Assembly (NCBI RefSeq): GCF_965638725.1
Contig: NC_134962.1
Span: 1,867,501 to 1,931,500, forward strand
Length of the DNA: 64,000 nucleotides
Direction of reading: 5' to 3'
Origin: Aptenodytes patagonicus
Lineage: Eukaryota; Chordata; Aves; Sphenisciformes; Spheniscidae
Shown: piece after piece, positions 1-14,100 of the stretch
Layout of the letters: each line of letters opens with the position of its first letter
Numbering within the stretch: the stretch's first letter is position 1
Translations under genes and position numbers: made by a program
The notes under the pieces: generated by a model
The model's input: only the letters and a program-made list of their open reading frames with translations
Told to the model about the DNA's origin: nothing
Databases searched by the model: none

Positions 1-3000
1 GCATCTTTAATATTAAAACTAACAAATAGGAATATGTTTCTTTAGAAAGCCTACGAAGTTCAAGAAAAAAGGTTAAAATAAAAGGCAGACCTGTTATTTT
101 GGCAAGTCTGTGGAGGAAATTCTTCTTGGCTCAGTTATGAAGAAAGTTATTATTTATAAAAGCCCATCCTCCAGTTTACTTTGGAGAATTGCTGTTCCAA
201 GTTAATGCGGCTTGGTGAGGAAAACATATATATGAATGTTTCATACAAGGAATGACAGACTGACATCCTGAACAACCCAAACAGGATGAGAAAGAAAAAA
301 CCTAATGTGTTTTATGCTAAACAGAGAATCCAAATTAATAAATTGAAACTAGCATGAAAAGATGGTCCTCATCAAGCTCTGTGCTTGACTGATACCACCC
401 TGTAGAAACTGAGAGCTTAATCACATTCTCAGTCTAGCATCTCGACTTAAGCTTGGATTCTTTTGCAAATCTTATTTGACCATTCTTTCTTGGAGGAAGA
501 AGACACACTCTTCATGGCAGACATTAAGAATCTCAGCTATTTCCATGATGTTAGATTACCATTAATAAGATTACTCCAGACACTCCTTTTTATTTTAATC
601 CGTAGTGTGATCAAATTCAAAGACTCTCAGCAGCATCCCACCAGCATCTGGAAACGAATCAACTGATTCAGAAAGAATATTCTTATCCTTTCAATTAAAA
701 AAAAAAAAAAATCTGTGTCTTTTTGAGGCCCCATTGCATCATATTTAAGTACAGTCTACTGTATTTGAGACATTTTAGTACACTCTGCCTGCATCGATAA
801 GAACATGTTTCTCACTGAAAGAAGCACCACTGTGAAGTGTAAATGAGCTGTTAGTTGTTTCAAAAGCAAAGTTTCAGTGACTGCAACGAGTTTCTTTGCA
901 ATATAACATAAATTAAGTAATCCTGTGTAACACAGGAGTAGGGGAGTTTTTTTATCTGTGAAGTATACTGCCTCAAATAATCACTGAATTAAAAGGGTGA
1001 TCCAATGGTTACTTGCAAGATCCACCTTCCAAAATGCTGCTTGCATGTTGCTGAAATGCAATGCTGCTTGCAAGCAAGACCAAATGAGTATCTTGCACAG
1101 TTTCAGGAGTAAGACGCTAACATTGAACTTTTAAGATGGACTCTCCTAAATCAACTTTTGCATTGCCAGAAGGTCTGCGTTAGTCCTCCAGTATAGAGGC
1201 ATTTGCAAATGGTACCCAAGTTATCCCACAACGAGGGCTTTCAGACTTAACAAGCAGCATCTTAAAATAACTGAATAGATCAGAAAAGTGAATGAGCCTC
1301 AAAGAACAAAGAGTTCTAGGTAACTTTTTTTCCTTTTAGCTACTTATGAAAGAACATTCAGCACCCATTTCCTCAGCAAAGGAGTACCCTTCCATCTTAG
1401 CTATGAACAATACAGATAGGGACACTTCTAAATAAATGAGGTAAAGAAAGAGCCCTAGGCTATGAAGTCTGTTTTAAAGAACGAAGCCTGACACTACTAA
1501 ATCAAAGACAGCTTCAAGCTGAAATTTAAACACATCCCAAATACTCACTGCACAGTGCAGACACCTGCCATTATCTGTTTTCACACAAGAGAATCATTTT
1601 TTCTTCATGCACAGGAGCTAAGTTTGCAACACCTCCAGACTGCTTCTGAATTCTAGCAGGAAAGTGAAGAACCTGGGGTACCAATAACCAACCTAAGCAG
1701 AACCCTGTAGGCCTTGGCAACTTGGGAGATGGAGCAGTTCGCAAGAGGGTTGCTTCCACCTGCTGGAGATGGGAAATATTAATGTCAGACCAAAAGACCC
1801 TACTGCCTGTAGGGACCAAGATGGTGATGGTCTGGGGTAGCGGGGGTGCTTTCACGTCACACTGAAAGAGAAGCAATCTCACCCCAGCAACCAACTCGGA
1901 TTTCACCCAAACCACACAGACACACACGAGCACATGAGAGGCTTGCTGCTGACAAGGTGTCCAAGTGCTAACTGAAACTGAACATGCACAGATCTCAAAT
2001 CCTCTGAAATCATACCGAAAAAATCCCCCAAAAGACAAGAAAATTAGACCCGAAATGCACGCAGGGCTCCTCCTGTGTGCTTCCCCACAGCATGCAGAGA
2101 CGCACCCATTCCACGAGCTCAGGCCCCACAGTACAGAGAAACGTCCCTTTCCAGCAGGGCAGAAAGGAGAATTTCATCTCTGCTCACCTCTCCAGATGGC
2201 CAACATGGGGAAACCACGAGCAGCTCAGTCTCCAAACATCCCCCTTGCTCAGCACGGTTACTTTTACTCTGCACACATTGCTCTCAGAGCAGCAGCCAGA
2301 CCGGCCGGCCACTGCCAACATACGTAGCCCCTGTGCCTGTTCGGTTCTGGCATTCCTCTCATTTTAGACAGTCAGAAGTGTTGCTATTCAGTTTTTCCTT
2401 TAGCTTTACCAGCACCAGCGGAATATTGAAACTACTCCCCCAACCACCACCACCACTCCGCTTCCCCTTTCCCATCACCAGAAACACCTCTTTTATTGGA
2501 AACCGCATTTAAGACAAGATTCGGAACAAGTAATTTGATTGTGCCTGCTGACGCGCTGCCTCAGCACTGCACTGAGTCAACACCCGAAGCCATCTTCCTC
2601 TCATCTGCAAACAGTTGTAAAGAAAAAGCCCACTTCTATTTAATTCCTTAACAATCAGGAATTAAGTAACCTAGACATCATTCAGCTTCCAGTAACACAA
2701 TTTCTTATATTTTGCACTGGTTTTAGTAATTTAAAGACATTCAATCTATAACCAGTTTGCTAAGACGATCAGAGTTGCAGTTCTGTTTCTGCAGTCACTC
2801 CAACACGTGTGGTTTGCTTCACATACCTGTCCAAACCCCGTACACCTCCTAGTCAGTACAACACATACACTGACAGTGTTTGAATTGTTTCTATGGGACA
2901 CTGTGGAAGTGAAAAATATTTGCGTGTGAATAGCATACCAGGCAATCCACGCTGAATCTTCATTCAAAACAATCGTAAAATACATGCATTATAAAAACAG

Positions 3001-4175
3001 GATTCGTCATAAATCACTGTTATCTTAAGTTATCTCGCATTTTTCTTCTAACTGACATTTAGATTTTATCATCAGCCAATTAGAATAATTACATGCAAGC
3101 TTGCTGCAGCAGATAACTGTAAAACATAATCATCTAAAGACATTTGTAGAGAAAACCACATTTAAACTTCACTATGTAAGCAACTTAAAACACCCTTTTT
3201 CAGCCCATAAAGACTCTTCAGACTTTCAGTACTATTTATATTGCTTTTTTCATCTGAATTTGGCAACATAAGGGTATATAATCTCACACACCCTTCTCCT
3301 GGCTGACTTGGATCCTGGTATGCAACAAAACACAGGCTAAGGCACAGCACAGACTAGGTTCTTCAAGTCAGCTTGAGGGAGTTTAATACCACACTCCCTT
3401 AAAGCCCTTAGGAAAAAAAAAAAAAAGCATCCGAACCCCTACATCAGTAGCATTCCTGGATCTATTAATTGCCAGTGCTTAATGAATCAAATAGGACAGT
3501 TATCTTGAGACAGAAAAATAATGACTGAAGATTCAAAAGAAGTCAAGAAAACATTTTTCTCCCTGGATATACACTTTAAAAGCAGCCACTCATCTCAGAC
3601 TACAAGTAGTTACACATCAAAATCAATTTTAAACCTTAGTAGTACCTCAAAAAACCACATTATTCTTAAGAGTTACCAAACACTTATCTTGCCATTACCA
3701 GCAACAAGCTCTGGAGGTTTTCTTACACATGAGAAAGTGACTCCTGAGTATCAGGAAGTGCTGAAGATAGTACCGTTTAGACTACATTACACCTGTGTGT
3801 GGTGTAATTACATCATCAATCCACCGTGCAAGGAAAATTCTTCAACCTTGACATCAGTTTGCACGCCTGCTAAAATAAATTCCAACCTTTTCTCTCATTA
3901 ATTCCAACAATTATAATGGTGTTTTGGGGGTGATTTAGGCCGCTCTATATTCAAGGCCGAAACAAAACTACCAACTTCTTTCACAGGAGAACCAGCCTGC
4001 ATCGCTGTGACACTGAGGACCAGTGCTTGGTTGTTTTGAATCATTGGCAACACAAGTTTCTACATTTTTCAGTTTCTGGCAAGCTAACATATTTCAGAGA
4101 CTGATAAGATCATACTGTAAACAGATCTAATTAACGTTTTTCATTTCAACTACAAAAATCGGAAGAATGACTTAC
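1..4175 (-). other. ZBTB46: ZBTB46 intron 2 (partial)
   Basis: This is AT-rich sequence downstream, in transcript sense, of the donor at 4175-4174. I searched it for the remaining ZBTB46 exons, which should encode the VDLTV segment and the C2H2 zinc fingers. No minus-strand frame contains a C-x2-C...H-x3-H pattern, so those exons lie beyond the left edge. A poly(A) run is at 697-711. No repeat family was recognised. Confidence 0.7.
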
Positions 4176-5112
4176 TTGGGTCTCGACTGCTGTATGGCCA
4201 TCCTGAGGCAGGTAAAAAAGATGGCATCGGAGAACTTGCCCTGCTGTCATCCTCCACTTGCTGCGTAATATGCCGCACAGTTTCTTTATTTTTTCGGTTC
4301 TTCCTGCGCCCAGTGGGTTGCCAGCCATCCCCTACTCCTTGTTCCGAGAACGCATTCTGTATTGCACTATCCTTGGCAGAATGTAGTTCACTCCCTCCAT
4401 AATGCGAGGGTGAAACCTGTTCCTCTTTGATACGTAAAGACCCATAGCCCATGTCACTAGACCAAAGAGACTGGGATGAAATGTCTTCGTGGCTGTCTGT
4501 TTTTGGTTCTTGATCCTCTTTTCCGTAACTACTCCCTCCTTCGTGGCAGCTGGCAATAGCCGAATCTCCAGAAGAATTTGCTGGACTGGTTCGCCGCGCT
4601 AACCAGGGAGATATACTCCTGCCAGCCACGACTGCTGAAATCAAAGCATCCGTACTACTGCTGGAAGGGGCTCCGAGTTCATAATCGACGAGGTCATCCG
4701 AGGCATCAGACTTTATGCTTATGTCAAGAGCTGCTTTTATGAAATTGTGACAGGCTTGTACAATATCTGTCATTTGCAGATAGCTAGCAGCTGACATCAC
4801 CTCAATGACGTTTCTGCTGGTCAGCGCCAGGTGTGCAGAATACATGAAGTCAATGATTGCTTTGAAGCCTTGTGCAGTTACAATGTCTAAATGGGTGACT
4901 GTGGCCTGGTCGGAGGTTTTCTGTACCTGGCAGTACAGCGTTTTGAAGTAGCGACTACTCCCAAGCAGAACGTTTTTGTGAGCCTTAAATATCTTCCCCT
5001 CCACTATAATGCAGACATCACAGAGGATGCCGTGTTGTCTCTGCTCGTTAAGCTCACGCAGCAGATGACGGTAGTGGGAAGCAATCTCCATATCTTCCTT
5101 TCGGTTATTCAT
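4176..5112 (-). CDS. ZBTB46: ZBTB46 first coding exon: start codon, BTB/POZ domain and linker (312 codons plus one base)
   Basis: The protein opens [20 protein letters not shown] and follows vertebrate ZBTB46 (BTBD4) closely throughout. The BTB/POZ domain covers about residues 20-130, with the typical LCDV...[11 protein letters not shown] core at 30-49 and DFMYS at 88-92. It mediates dimerisation and co-repressor binding. The serine-rich linker holds IKEEQVSP at 228-235 (SUMO motif) and a basic cluster [10 protein letters not shown] at 268-277, a likely nuclear localisation signal. The exon ends at SSRDP plus one base (A) before GTAAGT at 4175-4170, which fits the N that follows in orthologs. 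The zinc-finger exons are outside the window, so only the N-terminal half is visible. The start at 5112 was chosen because family members begin there. The open frame does extend ten codons upstream, to an ATG at 5142. From family knowledge, ZBTB46 is a nuclear transcriptional repressor marking classical dendritic cells and endothelium. Confidence 0.95.
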
Positions 5113-5145
5113 TTGGAAATCTTTGTGTTTCCTCTTCCACAAGTC
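5113..5145 (-). other. ZBTB46: ZBTB46 exon 2, 5'UTR portion
   Basis: 33 nt lie between the predicted 3' splice site and the start codon. The minus strand reads a pyrimidine-rich tract, then CATACAG at 5152-5146, then exon sequence beginning GACTTGTGG. The segment has no stop in frame with the main start. It contributes the end of an upstream reading frame if it is spliced to the leader exon ending at 22093. Confidence 0.8.
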
Positions 5146-8100
5146 CTGTATGGGGAAGGAAATGACAGTATTACAAAATCCAATACAAGCTCACAGACGT
5201 GTTTTTCAAAGTCTGAGACAAACCCCAAGTTGTACCAAGTTAAGTAACAGGTTCACCCTGAAAGAATGCCACAAAACACAACAACTGCCTAGAAAGACTG
5301 CACATTCATTCCACAATGCAGCTTATTTTTACCAGACTTCAAATAATTTACGTTAAAAGGGACTAGATTTGAAGGTCAATCCTCCAGTGGCTCATAACAT
5401 CACAGAGAAACATTGCTTTAAATTACTACAGACTTGTAAGAAAACCTGTCTTAAGTTACTTGGGGAAAAACAGCTGTCAGTTTTTACTGTTTGGGTTCAG
5501 TGAAGTTTGGTTTTGAAAGAGGTACTACACTTGAAACCATGCTGATGGAGACAAACTATTGAAGAGCACTCTGTAACACAATTTCCTCAAGGGAACAAGC
5601 ATTATGTGTAGCACACTGAATAGCTGAAATCCTCAAACAGCAAAAGCCAATTGAAACCAGCTATTTCCCTTGCTATATTGCCATTGAGAGGCTATAAATA
5701 CCGTTTTCAAGTCAGAAGAGCAACAGGCAAATCCAAGACCACAGATCACAAAATTTTAAGTCCCCACCCAAACTAAACCGACAATAGATCAGAACTATGA
5801 AATTAATGTTATTTGAAGCTTAACTACTTACAAGCACAAGATTTTTAACTTTGCAATAAAGCATGTTATTTCCTTGGCTTTACATCTCCAAGTTTACCCC
5901 ACAACCACCCCAAGATACTGGGTAGAGAAATTCTAATAATCACCTAAACATTCATGTTTAGAAAAGATGCTTATGACCAAAATAACAAAGCATCCCTCAA
6001 GCCGAGAAGAATTCACAGGACTTTTGATCACCTTTCACAAAATTTGACAGTATTATCCAAAAAAGGCTAGTTAGTGCCAGCAGCATGGCAGAGACCCGTA
6101 TCTTGTAAGTTATGCTCCAAATTATCCTCCTCTTACACCCCAAACAAAAAAAAAAAAAAAAAGGTCTTAAGTGTGGAGATGTTGACAGTAATCAGTGGCG
6201 CTAATATTTTCAGCTTGAATTTTATCCCACCTGCAAAGTACAAATATGAGAGAAGTAATATATCAACATGGACGAGCGCATACATACATTTCTCGCAGCA
6301 TTCAGTAAGTCTCTCCTACCACGCAGCTTAATCTGTTGTCCTTTCAGCATCATCAGAAACTCCCTGCCCTTCGTCTCCCGAGGTAACACTTCACTGGTAT
6401 CAGGCATATCAACACATTCTGTCTCTCAAGTGAGACGACTTCAAGTTCACAACACTCAAGGTGTTAAGGATGGATGCTGGCAGCACCAGAACAGACCGAT
6501 GGAGTACCCTCTGCGACGCCATACCTCGGCAGTTACTACCTTTGCAATTTCATACTCGCCTTTGCTGCCACCTTTTTACAAATTCCTTGGTGTTAATTTG
6601 TGCCATTTTATCTAGCTTAAGCCACTTATTTGGAACTTACTATCAAGATTTATATACCGTGTTAACAGTGGTTTAATGGTCCAACTATTTAAGAGCGCCG
6701 AGCTGCCACACAACGTGAAGGGTATCTACTCCTTTCTCTCAAAAACTTAAATTTGTTCCAATATAAGAAGTTCCAACTGTAAAACTGATATGTGGGTCCA
6801 CACGTTAACGTACAACTGTAAAATTGGTATCTGCTGACAAGACGAAATTCCGAATATAATTATGGGCAGGCGCACACATCAGAAGCCTGGATTTAGGCTA
6901 CTGGTGGTTGCTGATAAAACCACAATCACTGTACTCCTGAGATCTTACGGTCTTGAAGCGTACATGTTTAAATATAAGCACTGTCAGTAAGGAGGCTGAT
7001 GCGAGCTTGAAGCGACTTTCTAACATACATCAAGTTCAAACACAAATTCAGTCCCATCTGTTCGAATCGGCTCACAGCAGTGGGCAGTCCTAGGACAGCC
7101 ATGATTAAGAAAGTTTCCTGACACATGCAAGTGGGTTTCCTGTACTGTGGAATACAGATCCGTAAGACCTCTGCCCCCTTCCCCCTAGTCTGTGCTATTA
7201 TTATCATCTACAGGAGCAAAACAGCTACAGTTTAGCCAACACCATTGGCTAGAAAACAACCTCTCAGCCCACGGAACATACGTGACACAGGACCTTTCTT
7301 CTAGAGAGCCACCTGATGATTCAAAGGTTCAAGTTATGCAAGATTGCCTGCATGAGCTTCTCCAGTTCCGCAAGAATGGAGCTGTCTCTTTGGCGGTGTC
7401 AGAAATGCTAATGTGCAAGACCAGCTGGTCCCCGAGGATGGAGAAGCATTTGCTTCCCTCAAGAGAGGAAGGACCATCTTCCTGCAACACAAACAGGCTG
7501 AACTGGTGTGCGTCTATTTCAAATCCATACAGCTTTTCTACAGAATTAAGCACAGAACGCACAAGGAAACTAATCTTTTTTTTATTTGAACTGCAAGACG
7601 TCAATAATAGTGTAGCTCTACACTATCTGAACGACACTACCTATTCACCATTGAAATCTGCCTGGAGACCTCAGATCAAATTCTCACACAGAAGCCATCA
7701 CCACCTCAAATAAATTAATAAAAATCAAACCAAGAATCCGAGTCAAGGAGTGGTGGTGGTGGGGGGAAACACCAAACTGATTTTTCAGGTGTTTGACCTG
7801 AAGAGGTTGTGCTAGAACCAGCCAGCACAGCAGCTCTCTAACCCAGGCTCTGAAGGTGGTTGCCACCGCTTCCCAACGTCTCCATGTTTGAGAGAACCAC
7901 CTCTTAAGGCAGAATGACAGTTCAGTTTTGTCTTTATTCCAGAAACCACTACTGCATCTACTTTTAGGAGCTGAAGAGTCAGCTTAGTCCCCTCAGGAAA
8001 TATGAATTGCCACATAGGATAAAGTGAGTTGTCCATCACCAATCCTGTCTTCAACAGCTGCCACATCCACATGATTCAGAGGAAGACGCAAGAAAACCTG

Positions 8101-11100
8101 ACAGCATACAATTACAAAACGATCAGAAGGTTTGAGATATGGCATTTCCTTTTGCTGTTCCTTCAGAGGTATCAAAATCCATATTCCAAGGCAGCATCTC
8201 CCTGGAATTGGTTGGGAAATAAAAAAAAAAAGAAAAAAAAAAGTCTCCTGCAAGGATAATTTTCTCTTCCTCAATTTAATACAGATTAGCATCAGGAGTA
8301 TTTGTCAATGTCTTCACTTGCTTTTGTGAATTTATGCGACAACAGCTTTTCTTCTTCAATGTTTTTCACCTGGAAATTACACCGATTCCTTGAGATTTTA
8401 TTTCTTTACTATTTCATATGTTTATTCAGCTTAGTTCAGTGGGTTGGGTTCCCGCTCACTGTTGATAACAGTCTACTTTAGATACACCTTGTCCTTTGTT
8501 TAAGCTGCCTATGCCAGAAACCCAGATTAAGATATTTGTCTCTTGCTACCTTTGATTTAGACTGGACCAGTTTGAGGTTCAGACATTGACTAACCTGGTG
8601 CTTCGTATGGATGAAGCACTTGCTAGCCTCTTTAGGAAATAGCTTTTCTCTGACTTTATTTCCTATCAAGGGATTTTTACTAAACAGACACAAAAAAAAA
8701 AAAAAAAAAAACAAAAAACCCAAAACAACAAACCTATGCAAAATTCCTTACTGGCCTCCCTCCCACCCACCAAGCTCTTGACAGAAGACACCCTCCAGGC
8801 AAGCCACAGATGAACAAAAGCGTGTCATTACAGTAAGATCATACAGTCCTTGCATCTTACTTGCCCGCATTTCCAAGGACACTGGGGACAAGAGCAGAGG
8901 ATGGGTAAGTACATTTTGGACAAGAAAGCAAAACCACCTGACATTCTAAAATACGATGAATATAAGAAAACAAGTAAAAATAATGAGAATATACGTTCCT
9001 CTATGCAAAGGGAAGACACCTTGCCCTTGTTTCAAAGTACTTTAAGTATAAAGAGATAGAGAGACGAATGGGGAAGACGCCCATCACGAAGAGCAGCGTC
9101 CTTTCCACCGACAGGTGGGCACATTATAGCACTTTCCAGTATGCAAGCCACGATGTGGATACTCCCGTGTTCAGTCTAATCAATAAAATTTAACATCTTC
9201 CAAACCAGCAATTATTATTGTAGATGTCTTGATTTTCCTCTGTCTAAAGGTCTGCTACTTTATACACATCGTTCCACATTCAACATTTGTCACAGCATTG
9301 TACCTTTTAAATCAGAGGTCTTTGGGGGAGAAAATTAAATATGCCTCAAATTCAGAGGAATTAATTAGTTTTCTGTCTACCCATGTCAAACCAGAACATC
9401 CGTTTAATGTCAAGGATCACTAGGGAATTAATCCAAGTTAAATTTAAGGCAATTTGCTAGTAGTTAAAAATTCAGGAAGCTTCAAAACCCTGTGCTCTTG
9501 TGTTCCAATTTTACATGCTGTTTTGTGGCTTGTTGTTGGTTTGGGTTTTTTTTCCCTTTTCCTGGTAACGATATTTTTCTCCACTTAAAAGATGCTGTGG
9601 AAAGATTTCTTCAGAAAAGCAGTACCCTTCAAACTTCTTGTGGAAGCATGGTAAAGATGGAATGAACTGCGGAGAGTAGAAACGGACCTCGAAGATCAAT
9701 GACATATTATTTGTTTTATCTCAAGTCTTTTTAGTACACTGAAGGATTTCAAAGTTGAGCACCTACTAAAATCCTTTAGGCCTGGGCCTGCGATGACAGC
9801 ACACGGCCACAACACAGCTTTCCAAGAAGCCAATGAACCATGAAAGCTCATCTGTAGATTTTCCACAAAATAAATTTTAGCAGATCAGGCCTCCTTCGTA
9901 AGTCAATTCGCAGACAGTACAGTAATTCAAGTCTATTACTTTTCCAAAAATAACTAAAAAAAACTGTCCCTAAACAAACACCACTTGCATGTAACAGCAA
10001 AAAGAACAAAACATGAGCAGATTTAATAATCACTTTCATGCAAACTTCTGTCAAGGTACAGGCCAGCTTTTTATTTTTCATGTTGTCAAAAACCTCGTCT
10101 TAAAGTAAGCATTAATAATTTATATAATCTTTAACCCTAGCTAGAATGAACCTAGTTCTTCAAATATCGCATCTATGAAACCTGTTTATTTTACACTATC
10201 AGTACAGTTATTTGAACATGAAAATATCACCTGATGACATAATAAGAGTCTAAATAAATACAGTCTTCACCTACTGTTGGACAGGTTTTAAGAAGAGTAA
10301 CCAGTAATACTTACAAAGCCAACCTCTCAGTATACGTACCCATAGTAAGTCTCCTGACCAAAACCTTAACACCAGTAAAATTAAGGGGTACAAATTCGTT
10401 GCATTTAAAACTCAGTGCATTATTTGAATTTTGACAAAAAGCCACAGACAAGAAATGCAGTGCACAGATGAAAGCCTCTACAGTACAGTTCCCTGGGACA
10501 TAGTGGGGATAAAAATAAACTCCCTCCACTCAGAAGGAAAATGGGGGGGGGGAAGGACTAGAGGGGTTTTTTTGGGTTTTTGTTTGTTTGTTTACTTTTT
10601 GCTCTCTCAGAATATATATAAGCAAATGAAAAATTTAAACTACATGACATTTAGTCTACTACAATTTTCTAAACGTGTTTCTACACTTAATACTAAGGAC
10701 ACAAGTTATAGAATACCAAAATATTCACTAGTGCACTCCTCCACCAGCCACTTGATGCTCCCTAGAGAAAACAGGCCAACTGGAATTTAACCAAAAATGC
10801 GTTGCTTCCTCCCCCCTCTCCCTTCAGAGAAAAGTAAAAACAGATTAAGGAAGAACTCAAATTCACTCCAATGGTTTATTATACAAAAAACCAACAAACA
10901 CACCCCAATTCTCTGCTTCCCCTGTGTCCTGTCCATGTCTCCACTCCCAAGACATTCCAACATTTTTCAAATTCCTCTGCAACGGAGCTCTGTAAGGTGA
11001 GATTGGGCTCGAAACGCCTCCTTGCACAAGACGACACAGTGTGTATACGAGTTTCACTTTTATCCAATTAAAGACAACAGAAATGCATAGGATTCCTCCT

Positions 11101-14100
11101 ATGCATGTGCCCTGTGCTGAGAAGAACGGAGAACAAAAAGCCTGACGTAACCTTGGCAACTGAAAAGGACAGTACCTGTACTTATTCTCCTAAATAAGAG
11201 AGCAAGCAGAAGACTCGGGATATTAATGGATGGTAACTCCCTGCAAAGACACTGCTCACGAGCTTTACAAGTACAAATCTCCGGAAGTAAAGTGTTTTCT
11301 CATAAGTGTGCTTGAAGAAGAGCAGCACACAATTCTAGAAGAGTTTTAATTTCTTGATACTAGATACCCCAAAACTATATTCGTATGTTCAGCTTTGTTC
11401 AAAGTAGATGCAAGTAACAGCTTATGAAAATGAATGGTTGCCAAAAAAGAAACTCTTCTACCCTGTTCTGGTTCACGAAACTGATCGTTCGTTGTTTAAG
11501 TTGGTCATTCCAACCACAACTCTGAATTCAAAGAGAAACAGGCAGATGTTTGTAAACAGACCAAACCAGACCCTTGGGCCAAAGAGGTTACTCACAACTC
11601 ACGGTTTCATGAAAACAACAGCGTACCACTTTTCCCTTATGACTGAGGATGAGAATGTTTAATTACAGCCCAACAGCGCATGTTCAACCTTATGGGTTAG
11701 GAGTCACAGGAAGAAAATAAAGGTTTCGTCATTCAGTTTGAGAAATACTATAGAATTACAGAAAAGGCAAGAATTTGGGAGGCAAACGATTTTCAGTGAA
11801 CTTAAAAAACCCCGAACTAGTCATACTTTTATTATCAGATTTGAGAAGCCCACTCAATTCTCAATGACTGTAGGGAAAAAAAACAAAACAAAACACCACA
11901 AGCCCCTGCCAGTATTTAATTAAAATCTGACTGATGAGGATTCACTAAAATTTCTCCAGTTTCAAGCCAACGCTGCCCCATCATCGACAACATTAAAACA
12001 ACATCTCCGTTTAGCATCTCTGTAGTAGCTACTCACAGACTTTCTGGATAGTAAAGTTCAAACCGCAGCAGGGCAAGCATTACACCTTCAGTAGCTATAA
12101 CACACCGGCAAAGAAATCCCTTGCTCGAACCACTGGTTCTCAGAGCAGGCAAAGGGACCTCAACTCCCCGTCTGTCCAGGTTAGATTTAGTCAGGAAATA
12201 CAATACATTTAAGGCTTCTTCAGTTTAAAATTGCTTCTACCATGAAAATACATAGATCTGAATGCAATTAGGAATTAAAAGGCCAGTTTCAGCAAAAAGC
12301 ATAAGGACATGCAAAACACTACACACTTCTAGTCATTCATATCATCAAAGCTTTGTTTCTGCAATCCAAACACAAACCACAAACAAAAATCTAACGCCAG
12401 TAAGCAGAACATAAAATAACAGGGAGCTTTCATTCAACATTTCACTCTCTACTCCGGAACTTCAAACTAGAGACTTGGCTTTGGCCTTTGACCTGTCAAA
12501 CCATCTACCTGATGTTACGGGGCCCGCTACAGCGTGCAGAAGCTGCACACTACAAAAGTGCAGCCAAAAGACAGAATTTCTGAAGGTATCTTAGAAAAAT
12601 CCATTTATTAACCTTCATTAGCTCTGACCGCATGAAGAATTTCAAGAGAAAACCAGGACTGAAAATGAAAGCTGAGGGAAAACTGTTAGCCTCCACATTT
12701 TGGAAGGAGGGCAATTAGAAATTAGAGTTAGAAATTTAGAAACTGTAAAGTTAAAAATAGGAGGGGGAGGAGGGGGGAAGACCAAAGATGCACGTTTTGC
12801 TATAGTGTTCTTAAAGTAATAAGCAGTGAAAACATTTTTAGTGATTTTGTTAGAGAAGGCATGCAAACTCTAATATTAAACAAAAAAATAAAATGCAAGA
12901 CAATTACTTCTTACCAGTAACAAACTGGGTTCCAGGTCTAGTGTTTCTCCTACAACAGCTGAGGACATCAACAGCCCTAGGGCAGCACAGGTAGTGCACT
13001 TTTCTGCGACCTTCCAATAGCACTGGTATGAACTCTTGTAGGAGAAAGACAGAACTATGATAAAAAACAAAACCAGAAGAAGTTATTAGCATTAAACTAC
13101 AAGATTACTGAACAACGGTGATACATTTTTAAGTGCTTTCCCTCTAAACTCAGTTATAACACCCCTTTTTATGACAATGAACCCCAAAAAATGTTAACTC
13201 AAAGCGTACCAATACATTGCAGGTAATTAAATCCCGGTTACCTTTTTGCAATAATATAAGCAAGAGTTACTTCTTAAAGTATGGGAAAAAAAAAGTCTAA
13301 TTTTAGATACAAAAACTTCAAACAGATCCTTGAAACAACAGTGTTTCCTGTTTGGTAGCTTTTCAAAACATTCTCACTTTAATGACTTTTTAAAGAGACG
13401 TTTGTGGCCTGAAGGGCACTAGTTCACCTTGTCTGACCTATAAAACACTGAGGTTAAAAAGCTACCAATACAACTCCTGGAAAAAAAAAAAAAAATCAAG
13501 TTTCCAATGGAATATTCAAGCGAATTTCCTCTTGAAACGTCTAACGGCCAGTTTCTACAGGCTGACACCATTCTAGGTTAAGAGACTAAACAATCCCAAG
13601 ATTTTGAAAATTCTGTGTAAAAGGTAGATACTTAGGTACAGTAAGGCTCCTTCACAGATAGGCTTCTCAGATAAAATACTAACGTTTATGATTACAAGGT
13701 ATAAAGAATAGGAATAGTTCATCTACACCAAGGGGGGTTTTCGTCTGAGGACACATCCACTGTAACTATCATCTCATACACCTGTTTTTCTTATACAAAA
13801 CAGACTTTATTTTCTTCAGAATAGCATATTCACTACACTTGCAACATTTAACTTCAACTAAAACTTCTGACTACACTTTATTCAAAACTTTATACTGTTT
13901 ATATACTGTTAGTCATTCCAGCAAAGTATTTGCCATATATTTCTGATCTCTGTATTTCAGACATCTTCAGCATACAGATTAGCTCTCTTAGCAAAAATAA
14001 GCTATAAATACTGTTGATTTCAAGACTGACCTTCTGTAGTAACAGATTGTGAAAGAAAACATCAGAAGATAAAAATTAAGAAAGCTCTTCCAATACGAAC

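Noticed and set aside
1-4150. ZBTB46 zinc-finger exons
   Set aside because: No minus-strand C2H2 pattern was found; these exons must lie beyond the left end of the window.
7066-7080. GTTCGAATC word resembling a tRNA B box
   Set aside because: No A box at the right distance and no acceptor-stem complementarity.
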